A stretch of DNA of 64,000 nucleotides from Benincasa hispida (taxonomy: Eukaryota > Streptophyta > Magnoliopsida > Cucurbitales > Cucurbitaceae), in contig NC_052355.1 of the NCBI RefSeq assembly GCF_009727055.1, positions 51,267,324-51,331,323 of the forward strand. Direction: 5' to 3'. Below the pieces are notes generated by a model. That model had not been told where the DNA came from and did no database searches. It saw only the letters and a list, made by a program, of their open reading frames with translations. Each line of letters begins with the position of its first letter. Within the stretch, counting starts at the first letter, position 1. This document shows, piece by piece, positions 49,170 through 60,044 of this stretch. Both the position numbers and the translations under genes were made by a program.

Positions 49170-49314
49170 GTGATTTAAGCACTCAGTTAGCATTGAGATT
49201 GATGGGTGTTTTTTCATAAATTGTATGAAAATGATGAATTGATATGGTTTTTCTTAGTTTTGGCATTGTTTTCTCTTCAATTATGTTGTTACTCTTGTAA
49301 TTGGCTCTTATTTA

Positions 49315-49319
49315 ATGGG
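49315..49319 (+). other. Target site duplication, left (ATGGG)
   Basis: ATGGG here and at 59550-59554 flank Athila element 2. Confidence 0.9.
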
Positions 49320-49835
49320 TGATAACGGGCAGAAATGCACGTTATTACAGCACAAAATTATAAAAAATACAGGATTGCGATGGTAAAAATATACAATATT
49401 GCGTCCAAAAGCATTAAGTTCACAACATTGCGATCACATGCATCCATTGCATTAAAACAACTAACTTATGTATTTTGTGCAGTTAATGTGTTGGCGCAAG
49501 GTGGAAATGCGATCCGAAGAAATTAACGTCCGAGAGCATTAAGAGATTGCGATCGAAAGGCTATGGGATCATTTGCGCTCGCGAAAACCTGCTCAAGAAG
49601 GTGACCGCATAGAGCCGGTGCATCAAGGCGGGCGCATCTGGGTGAAAGCTTAATAAATCATGATGGGACAGAAAGCTGATGACGGTCGACTCCGAATTAA
49701 GTTGACAAGTGGCTAACGACACTGTAGCAGTACATTCAACTTTTCGGTGACAATTATTCAGCGCATCAGACAGAGACTTAATGTCATCCCATCAGTGCAA
49801 TCATAAGAGAGAAAAAGCTTTTCACCCTGAAGCTC

Positions 49836-49843
49836 TATAAATA
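49836..49843 (+). promoter_or_regulatory. TATA box of Athila 2 5' LTR
   Basis: TATAAATA in 'gctctataaatacc'. Confidence 0.6.
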
Positions 49844-50134
49844 CCGAAGGCCACCTCATTGAAGGAGTTCGCCCAGTTTTAGAATTCACTATATAGATGA
49901 TAGTTAACCTTGTTCTTAGTTTTCTTATACTTAGAAGGCAGAAGTGAGAGAAGGGAAAAAAAGTCAAAAGATCGTCCTAGTCAGCTCGAGATAGTGCCAG
50001 GGAGCGTGGAAAGCAGAGTAGAGAGGAACAGTGTAAAAGCCTTGGGAAGCAAGAAATTGCTACTAGGCTCTCTATTCTTAATTCGCATTGTCATTCTGTA
50101 CTTCGATTATATATATATATATATATATATATGG

Positions 50135-50139
50135 NNNNN
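50135..50139. other. Assembly gap, 5 N
   Basis: Five N between two near-identical stretches (50099-50134 and 50140-50173), each TACTTCGATTA plus a TA run plus TGG. Probably one sequence entered twice. Confidence 0.95.
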
Positions 50140-51012
50140 TACTTCGATTATATATATATATATATATATATGGAACTTGCATTTCTACATCTGTTCACTC
50201 TCTGTAAAATATGCATGAGTAGTTAAAACTGTCGAATAGGTTGAGAATTACTTAGCTAACATGACCTAGGATCTTCATTGCATGCGATCATCTTGGCTTA
50301 TGTTGCGCCCATCACCCTTTAGAGCTACTAGAGAGAGAGTCTAAAGAAAGAACCTAAGACTTGAGAGAGCTAGGTTAGAATCTAGACTCGAGAGAGCAAG
50401 ATTAGATCTGCATAAGCAAGAGATAAAGACTTAGAGATAAGCTTTGTATGCCAACATGCATCGTATGCACCCTAGAGATAGGTCATGGTAGTATGTGTCA
50501 ACCTTGTATATGTGTGTGTCATTCATCATCGCATAGACAAGAATAGAGGCTTCGATGTAAGTCCTATAGATATCATCGCATACATCGCATGCGTTCTAAA
50601 ACTAGAAGACGTAGCATTTGCATTGAGAGATGATTTGATGTTGTATGCATGTAGCATGATCACATAACATGAACGCAATCCTAGGAAGTGTTAGCTAAAT
50701 CCCTTCTCAACTTATTCCCCCGCATACTCATCGCATCTTTTGTATTATTAACTCTTTTCTCAACTTCGTCTCATACACTTTATATTGTAAACAACAAACC
50801 AACCAACCCCTTGATTTATTTGTTACTGCAAGGTGATCTAAAATTACCATCGCATACTATTACCTTAGTTCCTGTGTTCGACCCTGGGCTTACTAGGCAA
50901 CTCAGTAGGATTTATACTTGGATCTTGCTGAGAAAACTTGCATGCACAACGCATTTTTCACCATCACATTCTTTACCATTATTTCATCGCATAACAACAT
51001 GCATCAAGTTTT

Positions 51013-51030
51013 TGGTGCCGTTGCCGAGGA
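51013..51030 (+). other. Primer binding site (tRNA-Asp type), Athila 2
   Basis: TGGTGCCGTTGCCGAGGA, six bases after the LTR, two mismatches to the Asp-tRNA complement. Confidence 0.82.
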
Positions 51031-51059
51031 CTTCGACAATACATTGTGCTAACGGTAAT

Positions 51060-52845
51060 TTTTTGATTCTCTTTGCAGCTTTCAATTTCCTGCGAATTAC
51101 AACCCAGAGATTGAAAGAACGTTCCGACGAAGATTGAGAGACACTCGCCAATAACAACAAGAAGAGAAAGATAACATGGCGGAACAACCAGAAAATGGAG
51201 CACCAAATGAAAATAATATCATGGCGAATCCCATCCTATTGGCGAACGACCGCAATAGGCCCATTTGGGACTAGGCATCATCCAACCTCTATGTTTTCTC
51301 CCCAGGAATCATGAGGCCCACTCTTAACGGATCGAGGTTCGAAATGTAATCGGTGATGTTGCAGATGATCCAAACTGTCAGATAGTTTGGTGGTAGGTGT
51401 GGCGAGGATCCGCACGCCCACCTCCAGAGTTTCATTGAGATCTGCAACATTTTTGTGTTCCCAAACATCTCCCTAAGGAGGTTCGACTCACATTGTTTTC
51501 ATTTTCGTTGTGTGACCAGGCACGAAAATGGGCTTATTCTCTTGAACCAGGGGAGATTACATCATGGGAGCAAGTAGTTGGGAAGTTTATGAAGAAGTAC
51601 TTCCCTTCGATGGAGAACGCCAGAAGAAGGAAGTTGATCACCAATTTTGAATAGGATATTAACGAATCGCTCAGTGACGCTTGGGCGAGGTTTAAGAGGC
51701 TGGTAAGAGATTGCCCACATAACGGCTTACCAGACTACTTACAGATGGAGATTTTCTACCATGGATTAAACCCTGCATCATGGACGACTGCCAATGCGGC
51801 AGCAACTGGAGGTCTGCTGGATAAAACTTATGATGAGGCCAAGAATATCCTTGATCGCATTTCTAAAAATCATGAAGACTGGAGAGAAAGCGATCAAAGA
51901 TTGAGAATCAAGGACAGTGATGCGAATAACGGGGCCATCATATCCCTTCAGAATCAAATGACTGCGATGATAAACTTGATACAGAGAATCGCAATTAGTA
52001 GCCCAACAACACATAGTGGGCAAGTCAACACAATCAACCAAAGGACCGCAAGTTGTATTACTTATGGTGAAAGCCATCCAATGGAGGAATGCCCGAAAAA
52101 CCCACAGTCATTCTATTTTGTGAAGAATAATCCGTTTTCCAACACGTATAACCCAGGGTGGAGAAACCACCCTCACTTCTCGTGGAAAAATCAACAACAA
52201 AATTTTCAATTAGTGGCGCAAAAAGAAGGGCCACCCGGATTTTTCCCGCGAACCAACGGTCAAACGCATAATCCTAACTTTGCGTGGAAAAATCAACAAC
52301 AAAATTTTCAATTAGTGGCGCAAAAAGAAGGGCCACCCGGATTTTTCCCGCGAACCAACGGTCAAACGCATAATCAAACCAGCAATTCGCAGGCGCCGCA
52401 ATCTTCCTCTTTGGAGAGTTTGTTGAAGCAATATATTGAAAAGAACGAAACCGTACTTCAAAATCAAGCGACGTCCATCTACATCCTGGAAATTATAGGC
52501 CAGATCGCGGACGAACTCAAGAATAGACCGCAAGGGACACTGTCGAGTCCAACGAAACTCCTGCGCAACCCAGGGGGTACGGGAAAAGAGCAATGTCAAG
52601 TTGTGACGTTGCGGAGTGGAAAGATTGTGGTGGGGGAGAAGAAGAAGCCTAGCCGGACTGCTCCAATTGCGTTGGAACCAGAGATTTCTTTTGACTCGAG
52701 GAGAAATAGAGAAAATGAGGCGATGGAACCAGAGATTTCGTCCACCTCGGAACCAAAAGAACAGGGGACCGTAAGAATACAACTGCCACCATTCCCTTAG
52801 AGACTCAAAAGGAAGAAAAATGATGAGGTACAATATCAACGCTTC
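51060..52845 (+). pseudogene. gag of Athila element 2, broken N-terminus
   Basis: Capsid/nucleocapsid polyprotein. The N-terminal third (ANYNPEIERTFRRRLRDT; ARKWAYSLEPGEITSWEQVV near 51521-51580) has several stops and frameshifts. From 51745 to 52800 a 351-codon frame is open: EIFYHGLNPAS, LLDKTYDEAKNILDRISKNH, then a zinc-knuckle-like CITYGESHPMEECPKNP (52049-52098), a Gln/Asn-rich part, and CQVVTLRSGKIVV. A 102-bp duplication (52183 and 52285) repeats 34 residues beginning WKNQQQNF. The final stop at 52798-52800 comes before the protease linker. Element 1 has one copy of the repeated segment. Confidence 0.82.
52183..52376 (+). repeat. 102-bp in-frame tandem duplication in gag
   Basis: Units start TGGAAAAATCAACAAC at 52183 and 52285 and stay identical for about 92 bp (to 'cataatc'). 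Period 102 bp, so the reading frame is kept. Confidence 0.92.
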
Positions 52846-53412
52846 ATGGATATTCTAAAACAGTTGGATATTAAAATTTCGTTCGCTGAAGCGATTGAAC
52901 AGATGCCCGCATATGCGAAGTTTCTAAAGGATATAGTGACAAAAAAGAGAAGCACTGGTAAATTCGCAACGGTGACTTTGATGCAAAGTTCAAAATCCAT
53001 AATTCCACCAAAAATGCACGACCCTGGAAGTTTCACTATATCTTGCTCTATTGGAGGGTTATACATCGGTCAAGCGCTATGCGATCTCAGGGCCAACATC
53101 AACTTGATGCCCCTATCAATTTTCAAGTAGCTGAATGTGGGGTAGCTTGCACCCACGACGGTGACTCTTCAATTAGCAGATAGATCTCTTGTGCATCCAG
53201 AGGGGAAGGTGAAGGATGTTCTAGTTACGATCGACAAATTTATATTACCGGAAGACTTCATCATCCTGGACTACGAAGCAGATAAGGATGTGTCCATCAT
53301 CTTGGGGCGACCATTTTTATCAACCGGTCATGCCCAGATTGATGTGTACAAAGGAGAGATCACACTAAGCGTGAATGGACAAAGGCTCAGGTTTGACATT
53401 ATCCGGCCATGA
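52846..53412 (+). pseudogene. Retropepsin-like protease region, Athila 2
   Basis: Linker (QMPAYAKFLKDIVTKKRS) and aspartic protease with ALCDLRANINLMPLSIF (53084-53134 approx.), then LGRPFLSTGHAQIDV. The Gly of the D-L-G-A motif is Arg, as in element 1. A stop at 53128-53130 splits the domain; the second part runs 53161-53412. Confidence 0.8.
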
Positions 53413-55112
53413 AATATCCTGATGAAGAAGAGCTCAATGAGTCTGACGATGAACCGAGTTTGAATAAAGAAGAAAAGTTCGAAAATGAAAATAAAGATGA
53501 GGATGCGATCGCATCCATTGTAGCATACAATGCGATCACAAAAAAAAAAATTAAAGAAGATGAGATGATCGCATCCAAAGAAGATAAGCCGACAGTGAAT
53601 GAAGAAAGAAAAAAAAAACAAAACCATCCTCAGAGCAACCACCAACAATAAAGCTGAAGACCTTTCCTAACCACCTGAAGTATGCATTTCTGGGGCAGAA
53701 TGAAAAACTACCTGTAATCATTTCCTTTGCACTTAATGAAGACCAAGAAAATGCGCTGCTGAGCATTTTGAGAAAGTATGTAAAAGCAATTGGCTGGACA
53801 CTCGCAGACATTAGAGGAATCAGCCCCGCATACTGCATGCATAGGATTCGTCTCGAAGAGAATCACAAAGGATCGATTGAACATCAGTGTAGACTCAACC
53901 CTACGATGAAGGAGGTCGTAAAGAAGAAGATAATCAATTGGTTAGATGCGGGCATCATCTATCCAATAGCCGAGAACAGGTGGGTCAGCCCTGTGCAATG
54001 CATGCCGAAGAAATGAGGGATGACGGTAGTCCCTAATGCAAATAACGAATTGAGACCAATGAGGACCTTCACCGGATGGCGGATTTGCATGGACTACCAC
54101 AAATTAAATGCAGCAACAAAGAAGGATCATTTCCCTTTGCCTTTTATCGACCAGATGCTAGATCGCCTAGCTGGAAATGATTTCTACTGCTTCTTGGATG
54201 GATATACTGGCTATAACCAGATCATGATTGCTCCTGAAGATCAAGAAAAAACCACATTCACCTGCCCGTATGGAACATTTGTGTTTCGACGCATGTCGTT
54301 CGGCTTCTGTAATGCGCCAAGAACTTTCCAAAGATGTATGATGGCCATCTTTTCTAAATATCTCGAAGACTCTATAGAAATTTTTCCTAGACGACTTCTC
54401 TGTGTATATGCAAACATACGAAGTCTGTCTCAACAACCTGGAGAAGATATTGAAAAGATGTGAAGAGATGAACTCGTGCCTAATTGGGAAAAATGTCACT
54501 TCATAGTGAAGGAAGGCATTGTGCTTGGGCAAAAGGTCTCCAAGGATGGGCTGGAGGTGGACAAAGCAAAAATTGAGGCGATTGAAAAGCTCCCACCTCT
54601 GGCGAATGTAAAGGCTGTCAGGAGCTTCTTGTGGCATCTGGCTTTTATAGGCATTTTGTCAAGGACTTTTCAAAGATTGTACGACCACTGAATATGCTGC
54701 TGCAGGAAGACAGAAAGTTTGACTTCGATGACCAATGCCTCAATGCATTCAGGATTTTGAAGAACGCATTAACAACCACACTTATGTTGATCGCATCGGA
54801 CTGGACACAACCCTTTGAACTAATGTGCGATGCAAACGGTTATGCGATGGGAGCTGTGCTGACACAGAAGAAGAAACAATGCTACATTCCATCGCATATG
54901 CGAGTAAAACCTTGAACCCTGCTCAAACAAACTACACGACCACAGAAAAAGAATTGCTTGTAGTGATATTTGCGTTGGAGAAATTGAGAGCTTATTTGCT
55001 GGGAACTAAAGTACTCATTCATACTAGCCACTCGACGATAAAATATTTGATGACTAAGAAAGATGCGAGGCCGAGATTGATTAGATGGGTTCTCCTCCTC
55101 TAGGAATTCGAT
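53409..55112 (+). pseudogene. Reverse transcriptase and RNase H, Athila 2
   Basis: RT begins after an acidic Glu/Lys-rich linker: IGWTLADIRGISPAYCMH (53789 on), then ICMDYHKLNAATKKDHFPLP and YGTFVFRRMSFGFCNAP. A single extra T in 54381-54385 shifts the frame just before the catalytic Asp-Asp, so the 54020-54463 frame runs off course. The thumb and RNase H follow in other frames: [20 protein letters not shown] (54931 on). The catalytic Asp of RNase H in the 'T-D-H' position is Ser (AGC, 55026-55028). A TAG at 55102-55104 ends this part. The enzyme would be inactive. Confidence 0.84.
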
Positions 55113-56535
55113 ATGGAAATCATTGATCACAAGGGGACAGAGAACCAGGTTGCGGACCATTTATCCAGATTAGAAAATCCAGAAGTTGACCAAAACCAGT
55201 CAAAGGTGAGCGCAACGTTCCAAGGTGAGCAGCTATTTAAGATTAAAGAATTACCATGGTACGCGGATGTGGTAAATTTTCTGGTTTGCAAACAATTTCC
55301 CGAAGATTATACAGACCACCAAAAGAGGCGGCTCAAACATGAATGCAGGTCATATTATTGGGATGAGCCAAATCTGTATAAGAGGGGGTCATACCAGATT
55401 TTGCGACTGTGCATACCAGATGCTGCTCACCAACGCATATTATCACAATGTCATGACTCGCCATATGGGGGGCACTTTGGAGGCCAACGCACAACAGTGA
55501 AAGTATTACAAAGTGGGTATTATTGGCCGACAAGGATGCAAGAGACTACACGATGAAGTGTGATCGGTGCCAACGTACAGGTAATATTTCATGGAAGTAT
55601 GCCATGCCCATGAACATCATTTTAGAACTGGAATTGTTCGACGTCTGAGGAATTGACTTCATGGGACCATTTCCACCATTGAATGGTCACAAATATATTC
55701 TATTAGCCATCGACTACGTTTCCAAATGGGTAGAAGCGGTATCGTGCACGCAAGCGATGCGGCGGTAGTCTCCAAGTTCCTAAAGAAAAATATTTTCACT
55801 CATTTTGGCACTCCTTGTGCCATAATAAGTGATGAAGGTTCCCACTTTGTTAATCACATCGTCAAAGATTTGCTGCACAAATACAATATCCTCCATAAAG
55901 TGGCCACCGCATACCATCCACAGACAAATGGTCAAGCTGAAGTGTCCAACCGAGAGATCAAGCTGGTATTAGAGAAGGTGGTGAAGCCTTCACGAAAAGA
56001 TTGGGCAAAAAATCTGGACGATGCCTTGTGGGCATACAGGACCGCCTATAAGACACCTATATGCATGTCCCCGTATGCGTTGGTATTTGGAAAGACATGT
56101 CATTTACTACTTGAGTTGGAGCATAAAGCACTGTGGGTGGTGAAAAAGCTAAACTTTGACTTAAAGGCCACATGGGAAGCAAGGAAACTTCAATTGATCG
56201 AGCTAGAGGAATGGAGAATGCACGCATACGAGAATGTAAAGATCTACAAAGAGCGCGCAAAGCGCTGGCACGACAAATAATTATGCGAGAAGAATCTCCA
56301 AGTCAGGCAAAAGGTCGTACTATTTGATTCGCGACTATGACTCTTCCTTGGGAAATTAAAGTCACGTTGGTCCGGACCCTTCATAGTTAGAGAGGTATTC
56401 CCACATGGCGTTGTTGAGTTATCCAATGAAGACGGGACCAACATATTAAAAGTCAACGGGCAAAGAGTGAAAATATATCGCGGAGAAGACTGGCATCGCA
56501 AGCTCGTCTCCGTGCACCTGAGAAACTCTGACTGA
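55113..56535 (+). pseudogene. RNase H end and integrase, Athila 2
   Basis: It begins with the RNase H end ([16 protein letters not shown]). The integrase zinc-binding part follows (HECRSYYWDEPNLYKR, HDSPYGGHFGGQRTTVKV). A frameshift near 55532 separates it from the core: [26 protein letters not shown] and [12 protein letters not shown] hold the three D, D, E residues, but the first Asp segment follows an in-frame TGA at 55648-55650. The C-terminal part reads [18 protein letters not shown] after a stop at 56278-56280. It supplies the sequence missing from element 1's gap. Confidence 0.84.
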
Positions 56536-57222
56536 AAAAGAAGTGGGCGGTCCCTGCGCAATCATGCGATTTAAATTTATCAGAGACACAAGTTTTGTGA
56601 AGTATCCGTTGAAATCCTCAATTCATGAACTTTATCTCTATCTTCTTTTAGTATTATCATTTTGCTATCTGTTGCATCTCTACAAAAAAAAAAAAAAAGA
56701 CGATTTGTTAACTTTGTTTTTTTTGTTATTTGACCTCTTAATGCTTTCTTTGCAATGACGTGGTGAACTATTGCGGAGGAGCTAACGAAAGATGCAATCA
56801 CCTTATTCTGTCAACGCATCGAAGAGAGCAGTTGGCCGCAAAGAAGGATGCATTCACAAAATAATGTAGGCGACAGTACAATTTTTGGGGGTTGTATCTT
56901 TCCTTGACTTCGTTATTTCCAAATTTTCTCTATCGCATCGCATTTTAACTTTGAAAATCTTATCATCGCATCCTCTTTATTCCGTGCAATCATTTAAAAA
57001 TTGATTAATTTAATAAGTCACCGCATTTATTTCTCCTTGCCAATTATGATTTCAATGATGAAACGTATACTTCTATTTTTTCGTATATACTAGAGTCAAC
57101 TTAATTTTAGGACAGTCAACTCATAAAAATACTTCTAAGAAGTTAGTGGTCGCCAGCTTTCTTCAAACTAACTTTTTACGAAACTGTCCTAAGAGCATCA
57201 CATGACTTCTTTCAATCTTTCA

Positions 57223-57258
57223 GCAATGAGGACATTGTTGCGTTTAAATTTGGGGGTG
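57223..57258 (+). promoter_or_regulatory. Hairpin plus internal purine tract, Athila 2 (module 1)
   Basis: GCAATG-AGGA-CATTGT (57223-57238; one G-T pair) followed by AAATTTGGGGGTG at 57246-57258. Confidence 0.6.
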
Positions 57259-57315
57259 TGGTATTCATTTTTCAACCTTGCTTATTTTTATTTCTACAAA
57301 AAAAAAAAAATATAA

Positions 57316-57545
57316 TGTTTGCAATCAGATCCTACTTGTAGATTCGCATGACACATGTGGGGGTAAGCCAAAATAAGGTAGGAATCATGATTCAACGCAT
57401 AAATAAAATGATCGCAACTCCGCTGCCAAATGAGCATGAGTTTAGACTGAGAAAGAGCGCCTTGCTCGTAGTTGGATGTCCACAATGACACACGTGGGGG
57501 CAAGCCAAAATGAAGACTAGGCACTTGGATCAACGCAAGGTCATA
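57316..57545 (+). repeat. Tandem units in the Athila 2 3' UTR
   Basis: Two units with 'cgcatgacacatgtgggggtaagccaaaat' and 'caatgacacacgtgggggcaag' blocks; the second begins AACTCCGCTG at 57416. The counterpart of 9027-9300 in element 1. Confidence 0.7.
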
Positions 57546-57831
57546 GAAAAAAAATATATGTCGTATAATACGAAAGGATAAAAAAATATTTGAAAATACC
57601 CTAGTGGGAAAAGTTTTTTTTTTTTTTTTATGAAATAAATCATGCGATGCCCTGAAAACTAGTAAAGTCTTTTTGAAGGTTAAACTTGCGGTCCCTAAAA
57701 TTTAGAAATATTTTAGGAAGAGACCTGGATAAGAATTAAGGAAAATTAGGTGTATAGGATTTGAATAAGGCAACCTTGAGAAATCTAGGAAAGAAGAAGG
57801 CGGTCGACTTTCTAAAGAAAATCTTTAGCTT

Positions 57832-57868
57832 ATGCTTGAGGACAAGCATTGTTTTAAATTTAAGGGTG
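57832..57868 (+). promoter_or_regulatory. Hairpin plus polypurine tract before the 3' LTR, Athila 2 (module 2)
   Basis: ATGCTTG-AGGA-CAAGCAT (57832-57849), identical to element 1, then AAATTTAAGGGTG (57856-57868), two bases changed in the G run. Confidence 0.68.
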
Positions 57869-59549
57869 TGATAACGAGCAGAAATGCATGTTATTACAGC
57901 GCAAAGCTATAAAACAATGCAGGATTGCGATGGTAAAAATATACAATATTGCATCCAAAAGCATTAAGTTCACAACATTGCAATCACATGCATCCATCGC
58001 ATTAAAACAGCTAACTTATGTATTGTGTGCAGAAAATGTGTTGGCGCAAGGTGGAAATGCGATCCGAAGAAATTAACGTCTGAGAGCATTAAGAGATTGC
58101 GACCGAAAGGCTATGCGATCATTTGCGCTCGCGAAAATCTGCTCAAGAAGGTGGCCACATAGAGCAGGCGCATCAAGGTGGGCGCATCCGGGTGAAAGCT
58201 TAATAAATCACGATGGGACAAAAAGCTGATGACGGTCGACTCCGAATTAAGTTGACAAGTGGCTAACGACACTGTAGCAAGTACACTCAACTTTTCGGTG
58301 ACAATTATTCGGCGCATCAGACAGAGAATTAATGTCATCCCATCAGTGCAATCATAAGAGAAAAAAAGCTTTTCACCCTGAAGCTCTATAAATATTGAAG
58401 GCCACCCTCATTGAAGGAGTTCGCCTAGTTTTAGAATTCACTATATAGACGATAGTTAACCTTGTTCTTAGTTTTCTTATACTTAGAAGACAGAAGCGAG
58501 AGAAGGGAAAAGACGTCGGAAGATCATCCTAGTCAGCTCGAGATAGTGCCAAGGAGCGTGGAAAGTAGAGAGAGAGTCGATTCTTGCGAGCGCAAGAATA
58601 TCTTTTGAGCAAAGTAGAGAGGAACAGTGTAAACGCCTTGGGAAACAAGAAATTGCTACTAGGCTCTCTATTCTTAATTCGCATTGTCATTTTGTACTTT
58701 GATTATATATATAGAATGGAACTTGCATTTCTACATCTGTTCACTCTCTGTAAAATATGCATGAGTAGCTAAAACTGTCGAATGGGTTGAGAATTACTTA
58801 GCTAACATGACCTAGGATCTTCATTGCATGCGATCATCTTGGCTTATGTTGCACCCATCACCCTTTAGAGCTACTAGAGAGAGAGTCTAAAGAAAGAAAC
58901 TAAGACTCGAGAGAGCTAGGTTAGAATCTAGACTCGAGAGAGCAAGATTAGATCTGCATAAGCAAGAGATAAAGACTTAGAGATAAGCTTTTTTTGCCAA
59001 CATGCATCGTATGCACCCTAGAGATAGGTTATGGTAGTATGCAGTCGCCTTGTATATGTGTGTGTCATTCATCATCGCATAGACAAGAATAGAGGCTTAG
59101 ATGTAAGTCCTATAGACGTCATCGCATATATCGCATGCGTTCTAAAACTAGAAGACGTAGCATTTGCATTAAGAGATGATTTGCTGTTGTATGTATGTAG
59201 CATGATCGCATAACATGAATGCAATCCTAGGAAGTGTTAGCTAAACCCCTTCTCAACTTGTTCCCCCGCATACTCATCGCATCTTTCATATTAATAACTA
59301 TTTTCTCAACTTGCCTCATACACTTTATATTGTAAACAACAAACCAACCAACCCCTTGATTTATTTGTTACCGCAAGGTGATCTAAAATTACCGTCGCAT
59401 ACTGTTTTCCTTAGTCCCTGAGTTCGACCCTACTTACAGGCAACTCAATAGGATTTATATTTGGATCTTGCTAAGAAAAATTGCATGCACAACGCATTTT
59501 CCACCATCGCATTCTTTACCATTATTTCACCACATAACAACATGCATCA
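57869..59549 (+). repeat. 3' LTR of Athila element 2
   Basis: Starts TGATAACGAGCAGAAATGCA, ends AACATGCATCA, 1681 bp. Contains a TATA box (TATAAATA, 58387-58394). Confidence 0.92.
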
Positions 59550-59554
59550 ATGGG
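59550..59554 (+). other. Target site duplication, right (ATGGG)
   Basis: Matches 49315-49319 exactly. Confidence 0.9.
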
Positions 59555-60044
59555 CCTTAATTTGTTTTTAAGTGTCTGTAATTCATTTGGTGTCATTAGA
59601 GTTGCAATTAGGATGTAATTGAAGAAAGAAGTGAAGAAGGTCGAGCAGCAGGAACCAGATTTTCAGCATCTCCTCAAAACTTGATGCTTGATGCTCCAAA
59701 ACTCGATGCTCGATACTCAAAAACTCGATGCACGATGCCATACTCAATGGTACTCGATGCAACTCGATGCTATTCTGTGAAATACTCGATGCTCGATGCC
59801 ATACTCGATGGTACTCGATGAAATTCGATGGTATTTTGTGAAATACTCGATCATGGATGCCATACTCATGGTACTCAATGTAATTTGATGGCATACTCGA
59901 TGCTTGATGATACTCGATGGTTCTTTGCTCAATTCAGCACAGTTTTGAGCATTCGGGGTCCGGTTCAAGGTGGTTCGAGTAATCCAAACATGTTTTGGAG
60001 CCAGTTTTTGTTGAATTTTTGTAATAATTAGGTTTTTGTTTACT
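59555..60044 (+). other. Copia leader remnant after the Athila 2 insertion
   Basis: Continues 49170-49319. No gene; the short frames arise from the CTCGATG array at 59680-59930 (words ATACTCGATGCTCGATGCCA and GGTACTCGATG). Confidence 0.55.
59680..59930. repeat. Degenerate ACTCGATG array 2
   Basis: About 15 ACTCGATG-like words in 250 bp, partly in a higher-order unit ('gtgaaatactcgat...gccatactc') repeated near 59775 and 59838. Confidence 0.7.

Larger units (their letters stand above)
49320..51006 (+). repeat. 5' LTR of Athila element 2
   Basis: Starts TGATAACGGGCAGAAATGCA, ends AACATGCATCA. Compared with the 3' LTR it lacks about 45 bp near 50010 and has an N gap with duplicated flanks at 50099-50173. 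TATA box at 49836-49843. Confidence 0.92.
56536..57868 (+). other. 3' untranslated region of Athila 2
   Basis: No gene. Same layout as element 1: a degenerate purine tract at 56881-56892, hairpin/tract modules at 57223-57258 and 57832-57868, and the tandem units at 57316-57545 between them. Confidence 0.75.
49320..59549 (+). mobile_element. Athila-type Ty3/gypsy retrotransposon 2 (end-to-end)
   Basis: 10,230 bp with both LTRs (49320-51006 and 57869-59549), Asp-type primer site, gag, protease, RT/RNase H, integrase, 3' UTR and purine tract. Termini are TG..CA and the 5-bp duplication ATGGG is perfect. It sits in the leader of a copia element: the host sequence reads on from 49319 to 59555. 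Coding frames are interrupted many times. By eye the LTRs differ at about 6% of the first 400 bases, mostly C/T and G/A changes. Confidence 0.93.

Noticed and set aside
59583..59968. Minus-strand frames rich in EYHRV-like repeats
   Set aside because: Produced by the ACTCGATG array; no domain.
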